From Neobacillus sp. OS1-2 (lineage in GTDB: Bacteria > Bacillota > Bacilli > Bacillales > Cytobacillaceae): a DNA stretch of 64,000 nt. Positions 52,000 to 60,697 of the stretch are shown in pieces. The DNA is taken from NCBI RefSeq assembly GCF_030915505.1, contig NZ_CP133265.1, forward strand, positions 3,376,001-3,440,000, read 5' to 3'. The stretch's first letter is position 1; each line of letters opens with the position of its first letter. A model generated the notes under the pieces. The model did not search any database. It saw nothing but the letters and a program-made list of their open reading frames with translations, and was not told where the DNA came from. The position numbers and the translations under genes are program-made.

Positions 52000-53031
52000 A
52001 TGAATCTAGACGATTATCGTGGAGTCTGGGTATTCATCGAACAGAACGATGCTAAAATCGAGGGTGTTTCATTAGAATTACTTGGCGCCGGTAGAAAGCT
52101 AGCTGATAAGTTACAAGTCCCATTGGCAGGATTTCTACTAGGCAGCAACATTTTGCCATTAGCGAACCAAGTTATTTCCTTTGGTGCTGATGAAGTGTAC
52201 GTGATTGATCATCCGGTACTAAAACATTATAGAACAGAATCGTATATGCAAGGAGTTATGGTTCTTGCCCAAAAATATATGCCTGAAATTATCCTTTACG
52301 GGGCAACACCAAATGGAAAAGACTTAGCAAGTGCGGTGGCAACAGATTTAAGCACCGGATTAACAGCTGATACAACCATGCTTGATGTTGATGTGGATAA
52401 TAGATTGCTAGAGGCGAGCAGGCCGGCATTTGGCGGTAATATTATGGCGACAATCCTCTGTAAGAAACATCGACCGCAAATGGCAACAGTGAGACCAAAG
52501 GTCATGAAAGCCTTAGAGCAAGATAACAAGAGATTTGGCAAAGTCATTGAAGAGAAAATAGATTTAAAAGAAGAAGATATGCGCACTAAAGTATTGCAAA
52601 TTGTGAATGACGTAACAAAAAAAGCCAATTTAGCCGATGCTCATGTTATCGTCTGCGGTGGAAAAGGGTTGGGTGACTTACAAAACTTCCAGCTCATCCA
52701 TGAATTGGCCGAAACAATCGGAGCGAGTGTTGGCGGTACACGTGACGTGGTCGAAGCAGGCTGGCTGCCCCACGAACAGCAGGTTGGTCAAACGGGCGAA
52801 ACTGTAACACCAAAAATCTATTTTGCAATTGGCATTTCTGGAGCGATTCAGCATGTCGTGGGAATGAAAAATTCCGAGTTCATCATTGCAATTAATAAGG
52901 ATCCCAACGCCCCGATATTTGATGTGGCAACCTATGGAATTGTAGGTGATGCGATGGAAATCGTCCCCAAACTAATCGCACAATTTAAGCAGCTAAGATC
53001 TGAAAAAGGCGGTGTAATAAGTTATGCCTGA
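52000..53031 (+). CDS. fixB: electron transfer flavoprotein alpha-type subunit FixB
   Basis: 343 residues. ETF-alpha C-terminal FAD domain: VCGGKGLGDLQNFQLIHELAETIGASVGGTRDVVEAGW, then QVGQTGETVTPKIYFAIGISGAIQHVVGMK and INKDPNAPIFDVATYGIVGD. It binds the bifurcating FAD together with FixA. It overlaps fixC by 8 bp. Confidence 0.93.
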   Translation: MNLDDYRGVWVFIEQNDAKIEGVSLELLGAGRKLADKLQVPLAGFLLGSNILPLANQVISFGADEVYVIDHPVLKHYRTESYMQGVMVLAQKYMPEIILYGATPNGKDLASAVATDLSTGLTADTTMLDVDVDNRLLEASRPAFGGNIMATILCKKHRPQMATVRPKVMKALEQDNKRFGKVIEEKIDLKEEDMRTKVLQIVNDVTKKANLADAHVIVCGGKGLGDLQNFQLIHELAETIGASVGGTRDVVEAGWLPHEQQVGQTGETVTPKIYFAIGISGAIQHVVGMKNSEFIIAINKDPNAPIFDVATYGIVGDAMEIVPKLIAQFKQLRSEKGGVISYA

Positions 53032-54319
53032 AAAATTTGATGTCATCGTAGTTGGAGCAGGGCCTGCTGGTACTTCTTGTGCCTTAACATGTGCTAGAAA
53101 TGGGCTTAACGTTTTACTTATTGAAAGAGGAGAATACCCAGGGGCAAAGAATGTTATGGGGGGAGTCTTATACCGAAAGCAAATGGAAGATCTTATTCCT
53201 GAGTTTTGGAAGGAAGCACCGCTGGAGAGACCAGTGATTGAACAGCGTTTTTGGATGATGGATAAGGAATCAGTCGTGCAATTCGGTTACAAGGGCCTTG
53301 AATGGGCTGTTGAACCCTATAACAACTTTACCGTGCTGCGGGCACAGTTTGACCAATGGTTTGCGGCAAAGGCTGTGGAAGCCGGAGCGCTTCTCATTAA
53401 CGAAACGGTTGTGACCGAATGTATTGTTGAAAACGGAAAAGTTGTAGGTGTACGCACCGATCGTCCGGATGGCGAGGTTTATGCGGACGTCGTTGTCCTA
53501 GCCGATGGAGTAAATTCACTTCTTTCCAAACAATTAGGCTTTCATAAAGAATTCCGTCCAGATGAGGTCGCTTTGACTGTAATGGAAGTTATTAATCTGC
53601 CAAAAGAAAAAATCAATGATCGTTTTAACTTACAGGATAACCAAGGGTGCACAATCGAAATTTTTGGCGATTCTACGAAGGGGAACCTTGGGACAGCTTT
53701 CCTTTATACGAATAAGGACAGCTTAAATATCGGAGTAGGTACAACCCTATCAAGTATGATTAAAGCCAAATTAAAGCCATATGAGCTCCTTGACTATCTA
53801 AAAAAACATCCGATGGTCCAACCGTTTATTGCAGGAGGGGAATCTGCAGAATATCTTGCCCATCTCATTCCAGAAGGCGGATATCGTTCCGTACCAAGAG
53901 TAGCAGGTAATGGCGTTCTAGTCGTAGGAGACGCAGCACAGCTTGTTAATGCAATCCATCGTGAAGGTTCGAACATGGCAATGCATTCAGGGTTATTGGC
54001 GGCGGAATCCATCCTTGAAGCTAAAGCAAGGGGTGGCTATACGGAGGCTAACTTAAACATATACCGAGAGAAGCTTTACGATAGCTTTATCATTAAAGAC
54101 CTAGAGAAATACAAAGATGCTGCACATACATTTGAGAAGTATCCACAATACTTTAATGAATATGTCCCAATGATGAACAAGGCTATGAGCAAATTCTTCA
54201 CCGTTGATGGCACAACAAAACGAGAAAAACAAAAACAAATCATGAAGAGTGTAACAGCAGAAAAAGGAACGCTGCGAGTATTGCAAGATATCTATCGAGC
54301 TTGGAAGGCGGTGAAATAA
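53024..54319 (+). CDS. fixC: FAD-dependent quinone oxidoreductase FixC
   Basis: 431 residues of the ETF-QO/FixC family. N-terminal FAD site VVGAGPAGTSCALTCARNG, PGAKNVMGGVLY, and GVLVVGDAAQLVNAIHREGSNMAMHSG near 300. It probably passes high-potential electrons to menaquinone at the membrane. Translation is coupled on both sides (8-bp overlap with fixB, one-base overlap with fixX). Confidence 0.93.
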   Translation: MPEKFDVIVVGAGPAGTSCALTCARNGLNVLLIERGEYPGAKNVMGGVLYRKQMEDLIPEFWKEAPLERPVIEQRFWMMDKESVVQFGYKGLEWAVEPYNNFTVLRAQFDQWFAAKAVEAGALLINETVVTECIVENGKVVGVRTDRPDGEVYADVVVLADGVNSLLSKQLGFHKEFRPDEVALTVMEVINLPKEKINDRFNLQDNQGCTIEIFGDSTKGNLGTAFLYTNKDSLNIGVGTTLSSMIKAKLKPYELLDYLKKHPMVQPFIAGGESAEYLAHLIPEGGYRSVPRVAGNGVLVVGDAAQLVNAIHREGSNMAMHSGLLAAESILEAKARGGYTEANLNIYREKLYDSFIIKDLEKYKDAAHTFEKYPQYFNEYVPMMNKAMSKFFTVDGTTKREKQKQIMKSVTAEKGTLRVLQDIYRAWKAVK

Positions 54320-54603
54320 TGTCAACGAAGAATATCGAGGAAAAACAGTACCTCCTCAGGTTTAAGTGTGATACGAAGTCCCATTTGACGATCCTTGACC
54401 ATGATGTTTGCATGACACAATGTCCCGATAAGATTTGTACAGTATTTTGCCCTGCTGAGGTTTATAAGTGGGAAGGGACACGGATGCAGGTAGGGTATGA
54501 AGGTTGTCACGAATGTGGCAGCTGCCGAATCGGCTGTCCGTACCAGAACATTAAATGGGAATACCCTAAAGGCGGACATGGGATTGTGTTCCGACTGGCA
54601 TAA
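54319..54603 (+). CDS. fixX: ferredoxin-like protein FixX
   Basis: 94 residues from the ATG at 54319 (site AAGGCGGTG). Cys-rich: CMTQCPDKICTVFCP and the cluster motif CHECGSCRIGCPYQNI. It completes the bifurcating complex as the iron-sulfur partner of FixC. A hairpin terminator follows directly. Confidence 0.93.
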   Translation: MSTKNIEEKQYLLRFKCDTKSHLTILDHDVCMTQCPDKICTVFCPAEVYKWEGTRMQVGYEGCHECGSCRIGCPYQNIKWEYPKGGHGIVFRLA

Positions 54604-54615
54604 TGAAGATGTTGA

Positions 54616-54653
54616 AAAGTGTTGTTTGCGGTTAGTGCAGGCAGCACTTTTTT
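54616..54653 (+). terminator. terminator after fixABCX
   Basis: AAAGTGTTGTTTGC (54616-54629) pairs with GCAGGCAGCACTTT (54637-54650) through several G-T pairs, followed by TTT. Confidence 0.65.
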
Positions 54654-54823
54654 ATGGGCTAGGAAATTATAAACTCATCCCAATTATGGATAACTTGGAA
54701 TAGTCATCTGAATCCAGCGCCCTTGCGCCTTTTGTTCTGAGGAAAGATATATAATCACTATATGTAGGTTTTTTCACAAGTGAGGGTAAAAAGAAGGTGA
54801 AGCAAATGGTAGGTAATGAGGGA

Positions 54824-55162
54824 TTAACTTATTTTCTCTAGGAGTGTAACGGTGGTAAGTTCATCATTTTTGCTTGCAGATGCTAATGTGGACGCGAGTG
54901 CCATTGCATCATCCATCAATTTCATATTTGTCGAGCAATAATAGGGTTTCTTCCAATTAAAATCGCCATCGCCATCTGCAGGGTAGACACTTACTTTCCA
55001 ATGGTAAAATATCTTTGGCTGCGGGAGCTGTACCCCTTCTACTGCAATTAGCCAATGTGTTGAAGTGGAATCAGGATGGTTTTCATCTAAAGAGTTCTGG
55101 TCATTTAAACCAATCGGAATTAGCGCCTTTTCATAAAAATCATGATAATTTGGAGTTTTCAT
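54824..55162 (-). CDS. hypothetical 112-residue protein
   Basis: Not recognised. Cytosolic, begins MKTPNYHDFYEKALIPIGLN, with aromatic-rich WLIAVEGVQLPQPKIFYHWKV and an Ala/Ser-rich helix (DDAMALASTLASASKND) near the end. It lies between fixX and the MFS gene. An AGGGAGGAAAAAAG site precedes the start, supporting it. Confidence 0.6.
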   Translation of the reverse strand: MKTPNYHDFYEKALIPIGLNDQNSLDENHPDSTSTHWLIAVEGVQLPQPKIFYHWKVSVYPADGDGDFNWKKPYYCSTNMKLMDDAMALASTLASASKNDELTTVTLLEKIS

Positions 55163-55287
55163 CTCTTTTTTCCTCCCTTATAGGTTCTATCTATATTATA
55201 TGAAACATTAACCGCTTTTTTGTGTGATAAATGTTAAAAGTTTTCAAAAAATTTAAGCGTTTTCACAAAAAATCCAAGAAATAAAGT

Positions 55288-55312
55288 AAGGATGGGCATT
55301 ATGCCCATCCTT
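55288..55312. terminator. terminator after the MFS gene
   Basis: AAGGATGGGCA (55288-55298) pairs perfectly with TGCCCATCCTT (55302-55312), loop TTA, with T-rich flank on both strands. Confidence 0.88.
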
Positions 55313-55315
55313 ATT

Positions 55316-56554
55316 TTATTTCTTATTATTCCATTCCCAAACCTTTTGATCTGTTGGAAGAACGAATGCGATTAAGCCTAGCAATGGCAGGACACCCAGC
55401 CAGGTAATCATCGACTGCAATCCAATCAAATCTGCAATGTACCCTAGACCAACTGAACCAATTGCCCCCATCCCAAACGCCAGCCCAACTGTAAGACCAG
55501 ACATTGTGCCGATTTTCCCAGGGACTAATTCCTGTGCATAAACCACGGTCACGGAAAAGCTAGTCATTAAAATAAATCCAGTTAGAATAAGGAAGATAAA
55601 GGCCAGTGTTGGTGGAACATAGGGAATTAGAATAGAAAAGGGCACGGTAGCTAACATCGAAAACGAAATGATGTTTTTCTTCCCAAAGCGATCCGCAAGT
55701 GGTCCGCCAAAAAAGGTACCCACTGCCCCGGAAAGTAAAAAGGCGAATAAAAAGACCTGTGATTCTTTAATCGATAATGCATATTCTTTAATTGCAAAAA
55801 ACGTGTAGAAATTGGTAATACCCGATGAATACCAAGTTCTTGCGAAGATTAATAATAGAATCAGCGATAATGCCTTTTTAACCTCTTTAGATAAACCTTC
55901 TTTACCTACACCACTCATGCTCTTTTTTCTTGCTACCTTCGGTGGTGTTATTAATCTCTGTTTATACCAATTGGCGATATAAACTAGCAATATAACGGCA
56001 ACTGCGGCAACGATCGTAAACCAGGATGCACCAATTTGCCCAAGTGGAACCAAAATAAGTGCAGTAATGACTGGAGCTAATGCTTGACCAGTATTCCCTC
56101 CTACTTGATAAATGGATTGTGCAAGCCCCCGGCGACCACCGGCAGCCATAAAAGCCACCCGTGAACCTTCTGGATGGAATACTGCTGAACCGAGGCCAAT
56201 GAATAGAACCGACAAGACAATCATGGCGAAGTTGGGAGCAAATCCTAGTCCGAGAATACCAAATAAAGTAAACGTTAGTCCTATTGGCAGGGCATAAGGC
56301 ATCGGCTTTTTATCAGTTACCATTCCGACTACCGGCTGCATAACAGACGAGACCATATTTAAGGAAAATGCTATGATCCCTAGCTGGGTAAAGCTTAATC
56401 CCATAGTTTCTTCTAAAATAGGAAACATAGCCGGTACAACCGCTTGAATGGCATCATTCAATAAATGGCACAGCCCGATAATAATAAGAATTTTATATAA
56501 AGTTGATTCAGAGGCTTTTGGAGCTTTAGCTTTTATTACCACTGGTTGATTCAT
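55316..56554 (-). CDS. MFS exporter, fosmidomycin-resistance (Fsr) type
   Basis: 412 residues with twelve membrane helices. The N-terminal HLLNDAIQAVVPAMFPILEE and GSAVFHPEGSRVAFMAAGGRRGLAQSIYQVGGNTGQALAP blocks are typical of Fsr-family MFS proteins. It probably exports small drugs or metabolites; the natural substrate is unknown. Monocistronic. Confidence 0.88.
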   Translation of the reverse strand: MNQPVVIKAKAPKASESTLYKILIIIGLCHLLNDAIQAVVPAMFPILEETMGLSFTQLGIIAFSLNMVSSVMQPVVGMVTDKKPMPYALPIGLTFTLFGILGLGFAPNFAMIVLSVLFIGLGSAVFHPEGSRVAFMAAGGRRGLAQSIYQVGGNTGQALAPVITALILVPLGQIGASWFTIVAAVAVILLVYIANWYKQRLITPPKVARKKSMSGVGKEGLSKEVKKALSLILLLIFARTWYSSGITNFYTFFAIKEYALSIKESQVFLFAFLLSGAVGTFFGGPLADRFGKKNIISFSMLATVPFSILIPYVPPTLAFIFLILTGFILMTSFSVTVVYAQELVPGKIGTMSGLTVGLAFGMGAIGSVGLGYIADLIGLQSMITWLGVLPLLGLIAFVLPTDQKVWEWNNKK

Positions 56555-56678
56555 AGGATCCCTCCCTTAAGATAAAATAACGACCTATTTTTCTTTCCTA
56601 TTTTACTACTTAAAAATTAAAATAAGAAATGTTTATTTCTAATTTCGAAATATTTAGCAAATAAAACAAAAGAATAAC

Positions 56679-56705
56679 AAAACGAGACCATTGTGATCTC
56701 GTTTT
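56679..56705 (-). terminator. terminator after the Cache-type kinase
   Basis: AAAACGAGA (56679-56687) pairs with TCTCGTTTT (56697-56705); the minus-strand T run follows. It overlaps the gene's stop codon. Confidence 0.75.
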
Positions 56706-58206
56706 ATTTTACGATTGGCAATGTAATACTGACGGTCGTCCCCATCTTTTCTTTGCTCTCAATTAGTATACTGCCGCCAAATGAGTTGATGATCCTTTTA
56801 CAAATGACCAGTCCAAGGCCTGTCCCTGTTTCTTTGGAAGTGTAAAAAGGAACAAATATATTCCCCAACTCATCCTTCGGTATTCCTTTCCCAGTATCGC
56901 TAATTTCTAGTTTACAAAAATCCTTATCCTGATGTAGCAGCTTAATTTCTAGAATCCCAGGTTTTTCAAATGATTCAAACGCATTTTTTGTAAGATTCAA
57001 GATAACCTGTTTCAATTCGTCCTTAACACAGGTAACGATGATGGGTTCACTAGAAAGTTGAAAGTTACATTCTACATTTTGTGAATTTCCCTCAGATATG
57101 ATGAGGGGTTTCAATTCTTTAAGTGTTTCTGCAATATTGATGTTATTTGTCACTTGTGCTGTCGGCTTACCAAGGATTAAGAACTCACTAACTATTTCAT
57201 TTATCCTCTTCAGCTCGGAGTTTATAACATCGAAATAGAAGCGATCCTCTTGATCGGTATACTTTTCACCTAGAAGTTGGATTAACCCTTTTACACCTGT
57301 CAACGGATTTCGAATTTCATGCGCAGTGCTTGCAGCTAAGGAGCCAACTAATTCCAGCTTTTGCAACTCATTTTGCCGTCTTTCTTTATGGGCAAATCTC
57401 CGTAAAAGGAGATATTCAATTAGTAAGTAAAGGATATGGGTTATGACGAGAATGATAAATAAAACCTTACCCAAAGTTTTCCCGATTTGTTTATTATTCC
57501 GATCTGCAATTTTCACTTTAATACTCCATGGTATACGGTCCATTTGTGAAGTGACCCAATGGGTATTATGCTCATCTATTTCATTGTTGGTTACATTCAT
57601 TTCAAGGATGGCAGATTTTCCACCATTCACAACATATAGCTTGGTTTCTGGAGTCAGAACCTTCATCAGGTTCCTCATATAATCGATCCGTAAATCTGCA
57701 ATGAGAATAGCTTTTAATTCGCCATTTTCATCGAGAACGGGTCTAGCTATTCCAACAATTCTTTGATTATTTTTAAGAATCTCCTCATGTTCTGAAATGA
57801 TTGTATCCTTTGTGTTGATTACTTCTTTTATAAACGGTAATTTGGAAAAGTCATCTTCATTACGCAAGGGAACGGAGCCCGTTAACAAATTTCCATTTTC
57901 GTTCAGTAGGTACAGACCTCCATATCGGGGATCGTTTTGGTTTACCTTCATGAGTAATGGTTCCATTTTCTTAGGAGAATCTATGTTTTCCATGGCGGAT
58001 AGGGAAAGAATATCTAGGCTTGTCGTTGTTTCACTAATGAATTGATCCCAGTTCTTTTGATAAATCGAAGCGACCCATAAAGCATCTTTTTTTCTTTCCA
58101 AGTCGTTTTCTTTTAAAATATCAAAAAAATAGTATGTACCTAAAATGATAACAGGTAAGATCACCACGATAAAATAAATAAAAAAATTGCCTTTACGACT
58201 GTTCAT
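56704..58206 (-). CDS. membrane histidine kinase with extracellular Cache-type sensor
   Basis: 500 residues. Two membrane helices (about 8-28 and 246-267) bracket an outer PDC/Cache-like domain (30-245; DPRYGGLYLLNENGNLLTG, RIVGIARPVLDENGELKAIL). Inside: HisKA with His296 (AASTAHEIRNPLTGVKGLIQ) and HATPase (NLTKNAFESF, GTGLGLVICKRII). The HisKA is of the NtrB/Kin type, like the kinase at 43290. No response regulator is adjacent, so it may feed the sporulation phosphorelay. Ligand unknown. Confidence 0.87.
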   Translation of the reverse strand: MNSRKGNFFIYFIVVILPVIILGTYYFFDILKENDLERKKDALWVASIYQKNWDQFISETTTSLDILSLSAMENIDSPKKMEPLLMKVNQNDPRYGGLYLLNENGNLLTGSVPLRNEDDFSKLPFIKEVINTKDTIISEHEEILKNNQRIVGIARPVLDENGELKAILIADLRIDYMRNLMKVLTPETKLYVVNGGKSAILEMNVTNNEIDEHNTHWVTSQMDRIPWSIKVKIADRNNKQIGKTLGKVLFIILVITHILYLLIEYLLLRRFAHKERRQNELQKLELVGSLAASTAHEIRNPLTGVKGLIQLLGEKYTDQEDRFYFDVINSELKRINEIVSEFLILGKPTAQVTNNINIAETLKELKPLIISEGNSQNVECNFQLSSEPIIVTCVKDELKQVILNLTKNAFESFEKPGILEIKLLHQDKDFCKLEISDTGKGIPKDELGNIFVPFYTSKETGTGLGLVICKRIINSFGGSILIESKEKMGTTVSITLPIVK

Positions 58207-58409
58207 GTAAATACCCCAACTTGATCTGTAAATAATAGTGTATTTATTATATCAGAAGTATTACCATTTTTCTGAACTATTCCTGTTGATTAAAAGGAAA
58301 TTGACAGTAAGTAAAAAGTTTTTTATAATAGCTTTGAAATCGAGATAATTTGAAATGGTGGTACCCTTCTTCGGACCATTATATAAAAAACCTAAAAGGA
58401 TGCGTTTTT

Positions 58410-58850
58410 ATGGAAAATGATTCTGTTGCAAAGTCATTAAAGCTATTTATTGTCCTTTCCCGAGCATATAAAGCAATCAATGAACATGTAAATAAAGCCA
58501 TTCAGGCGAATGGTTTAAATCCAACGGAATTTGCTGTGTTAGAACTTCTCTATCATAAAGGCGATCAGCCCATGCAACAAATCGGTGGGAAAATTTTGCT
58601 AGCAAGTGGCAGCATCACCTACGTTGTTGATAAACTTGAACAAAAAGGATTGTTAAGGAGAATAGCGTGTCCGAAGGATCGACGAGTGACATATGCTCAA
58701 ATAACTGAGGAAGGGGAAAATTTCATTCAAGAGATTTTTCCTGAACACGCAGGTGAAATCGATAAGCTGATGTCGAGCCTTACAGAATCAGAAAAAACGG
58801 TTGCAATTGAGCTGCTAAAAAAATTAGGACTGCCTGCAGGTAAATTTTAA
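58410..58850 (+). CDS. MarR-family transcription regulator
   Basis: 146 residues from the ATG at 58410 (AAAAGGA upstream); a longer frame from 58350 has no site. Winged helix: LNPTEFAVLELLYHKGDQPMQQI, ILLASGSITYVVDKLEQKGLL and CPKDRRVTYAQITEEG. One Cys in the wing (RRIACPKDRR) could be redox-active, but the OhrR-type N-terminal Cys is absent. Nearest known relatives are YusO-like. Its targets may be itself or the divergent kinase. Confidence 0.87.
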   Translation: MENDSVAKSLKLFIVLSRAYKAINEHVNKAIQANGLNPTEFAVLELLYHKGDQPMQQIGGKILLASGSITYVVDKLEQKGLLRRIACPKDRRVTYAQITEEGENFIQEIFPEHAGEIDKLMSSLTESEKTVAIELLKKLGLPAGKF

Positions 58851-58874
58851 TACGGCCATTAGGTCGTATTTTTT
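58849..58874 (+). terminator. terminator after the MarR gene
   Basis: AATACGGCC (58849-58857) pairs with GGTCGTATT (58862-58870) with one G-T pair, followed by TTTT. Confidence 0.85.
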
Positions 58875-58945
58875 TTAGTTGAAGGAATAGTAATAAATAG
58901 TGTCGAACTAATTTAGTTGGAAATTGAAAATAGGGGGATGTTCAT

Positions 58946-60640
58946 ATGAGTTTTGAAAACTATACATACCTACGTCCGAATTTAGAAGAAGTAACGGCAA
59001 AATTTACAGTGGAGCTTGAACGCTTTACTAAATCAGCATCTGTCGAGGACCAAAACAAGGTTATGAATGAGATAAATAAGATTAGGAATGACCTTGGTAC
59101 AATGTTCAATCTTTGCTATATTCGTCATTCGATTGATACAAACGATGAGTTTTACAAGCAAGAACAGGATTATATGGATGAAGTTCAGCCTGAGGTTGAA
59201 GGATTAGTGACAAAATATTATCAAGCCCTTGTTAACTCAAAGTTCCGAAAAGAACTGGAAGAAAAGTGGGGAAGGCAACTATTCGCCCTTGCCGAAGGGC
59301 AGCTAAAAACCTTTAAGCCAGAAATTGTTCCTTTATTGCAAAAGGAAAATCGCCTGTCAACAGAATATACAAAGCTGCTTGCATCAGCCAAAATTGATTT
59401 TGAGGGTGTGGAACGAACACTTGCACAATTAGAGCCATTTACGGAGTCAACTGACAGAGAAATGAGAAAACGGGCAACCGAAGCGAAATTTGCCTTCTTT
59501 TCAGAGCATGAAGCAGAATTAGACCGTATCTATGATGACCTGGTTAAAGTTAGAACAGAAATTTCCCAAAAACTAGGTTATAAAAACTTTGTCGAACTTG
59601 GATATTATCGGATGATGAGAACGGATTACAATGCCGAAATGGTAGCAAATTTCCGTACGCAGGTGAAGGACTATATTGTTCCAATTGCGACTAAATTAAA
59701 GATGCGTCAACAAGAAAGAATCGGACTCGATAAATTAAAGTACTATGATGAAGGATTCAATTTTCAAACAGGGAATGCGGTGCCAAAAGGCAGTCCCGAT
59801 TGGATTATTGAAAACGGTCAAAAAATGTATGAGGATCTTTCCGTCGAAACAGGGGCTTTTTTCCGCTTTATGAAGGATAACAACCTAATGGATTTAATTG
59901 CAAAGAAAGGTAAAGCTGGCGGTGGTTATTGTACGTTTATTGAAAATTACAAAGCACCATTTATTTTTTCTAATTTCAATGGAACATCAGGTGATATTGA
60001 TGTTTTGACACATGAAGCAGGCCACGCCTTCCAAGTTTATTCTAGTCGTCACTTTGAGATTCCGGAATATAACTGGCCAACCTATGAGGCATGTGAAATT
60101 CACTCGATGAGTATGGAATTCTTTACATGGCCGTGGATGGAGTTATTCTTCAAGGAAGATACGGACAAATACAAATTCTCTCACTTAAGTGATGCCTTAT
60201 TATTCTTGCCATATGGAGTTTCCGTTGATGAATTCCAGCACTGGGTATACGAAAATCCAGAGGCCTCACCAAAAGAGCGTAAACGTAAGTGGCGAGAGAT
60301 TGAGAAAAAATATTTGCCGCATAAAGACTATGATGGCAATGAATATTTAGAAAACGGCGGCTTCTGGCAGCGCCAAGGCCACATCTTTAATTCACCATTT
60401 TATTATATTGATTATACGCTTGCACAGATTTGTGCCTTCCAATTCTGGAAGCGTTCGAGAGAGGACCAGGAGGAGGCATGGGCTGATTATGTTAAGCTTT
60501 GCAAACTTGGCGGCAGCATGTCATTCACTAAACTTGTCGAGGCAGCAAACTTAATTTCTCCGTTTAAGGATGGCTGTGTGGAGTCGGTAGTGGGTGTTAT
60601 TGAAAACTGGTTAAATTCTGTAGAAGATCAAAGACTTTAA
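58946..60640 (+). CDS. M3-family oligoendopeptidase
   Basis: 564 residues, all cytosolic. The zinc site HEAGH (356-360, in DVLTHEAGHAFQVYSSR) and the third ligand Glu384 (EACEIHSMSMEF) are present. It cleaves short peptides. This shorter M3 type differs from the 600-residue PepF of lactic bacteria. A TAGGGGGATG site precedes the ATG. A 17-bp-stem terminator follows. Confidence 0.93.
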   Translation: MSFENYTYLRPNLEEVTAKFTVELERFTKSASVEDQNKVMNEINKIRNDLGTMFNLCYIRHSIDTNDEFYKQEQDYMDEVQPEVEGLVTKYYQALVNSKFRKELEEKWGRQLFALAEGQLKTFKPEIVPLLQKENRLSTEYTKLLASAKIDFEGVERTLAQLEPFTESTDREMRKRATEAKFAFFSEHEAELDRIYDDLVKVRTEISQKLGYKNFVELGYYRMMRTDYNAEMVANFRTQVKDYIVPIATKLKMRQQERIGLDKLKYYDEGFNFQTGNAVPKGSPDWIIENGQKMYEDLSVETGAFFRFMKDNNLMDLIAKKGKAGGGYCTFIENYKAPFIFSNFNGTSGDIDVLTHEAGHAFQVYSSRHFEIPEYNWPTYEACEIHSMSMEFFTWPWMELFFKEDTDKYKFSHLSDALLFLPYGVSVDEFQHWVYENPEASPKERKRKWREIEKKYLPHKDYDGNEYLENGGFWQRQGHIFNSPFYYIDYTLAQICAFQFWKRSREDQEEAWADYVKLCKLGGSMSFTKLVEAANLISPFKDGCVESVVGVIENWLNSVEDQRL

Positions 60641-60642
60641 TA

Positions 60643-60688
60643 AATCAAAAAGCGAAGCCGATGAATAAACAGGCTTCGCTTTTTGATT
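60643..60688. terminator. shared terminator between the M3 peptidase and clpE
   Basis: AATCAAAAAGCGAAGCC (60643-60659) pairs perfectly with GGCTTCGCTTTTTGATT (60672-60688). Bidirectional. Confidence 0.92.
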
Positions 60689-60697
60689 ATTCTACAT

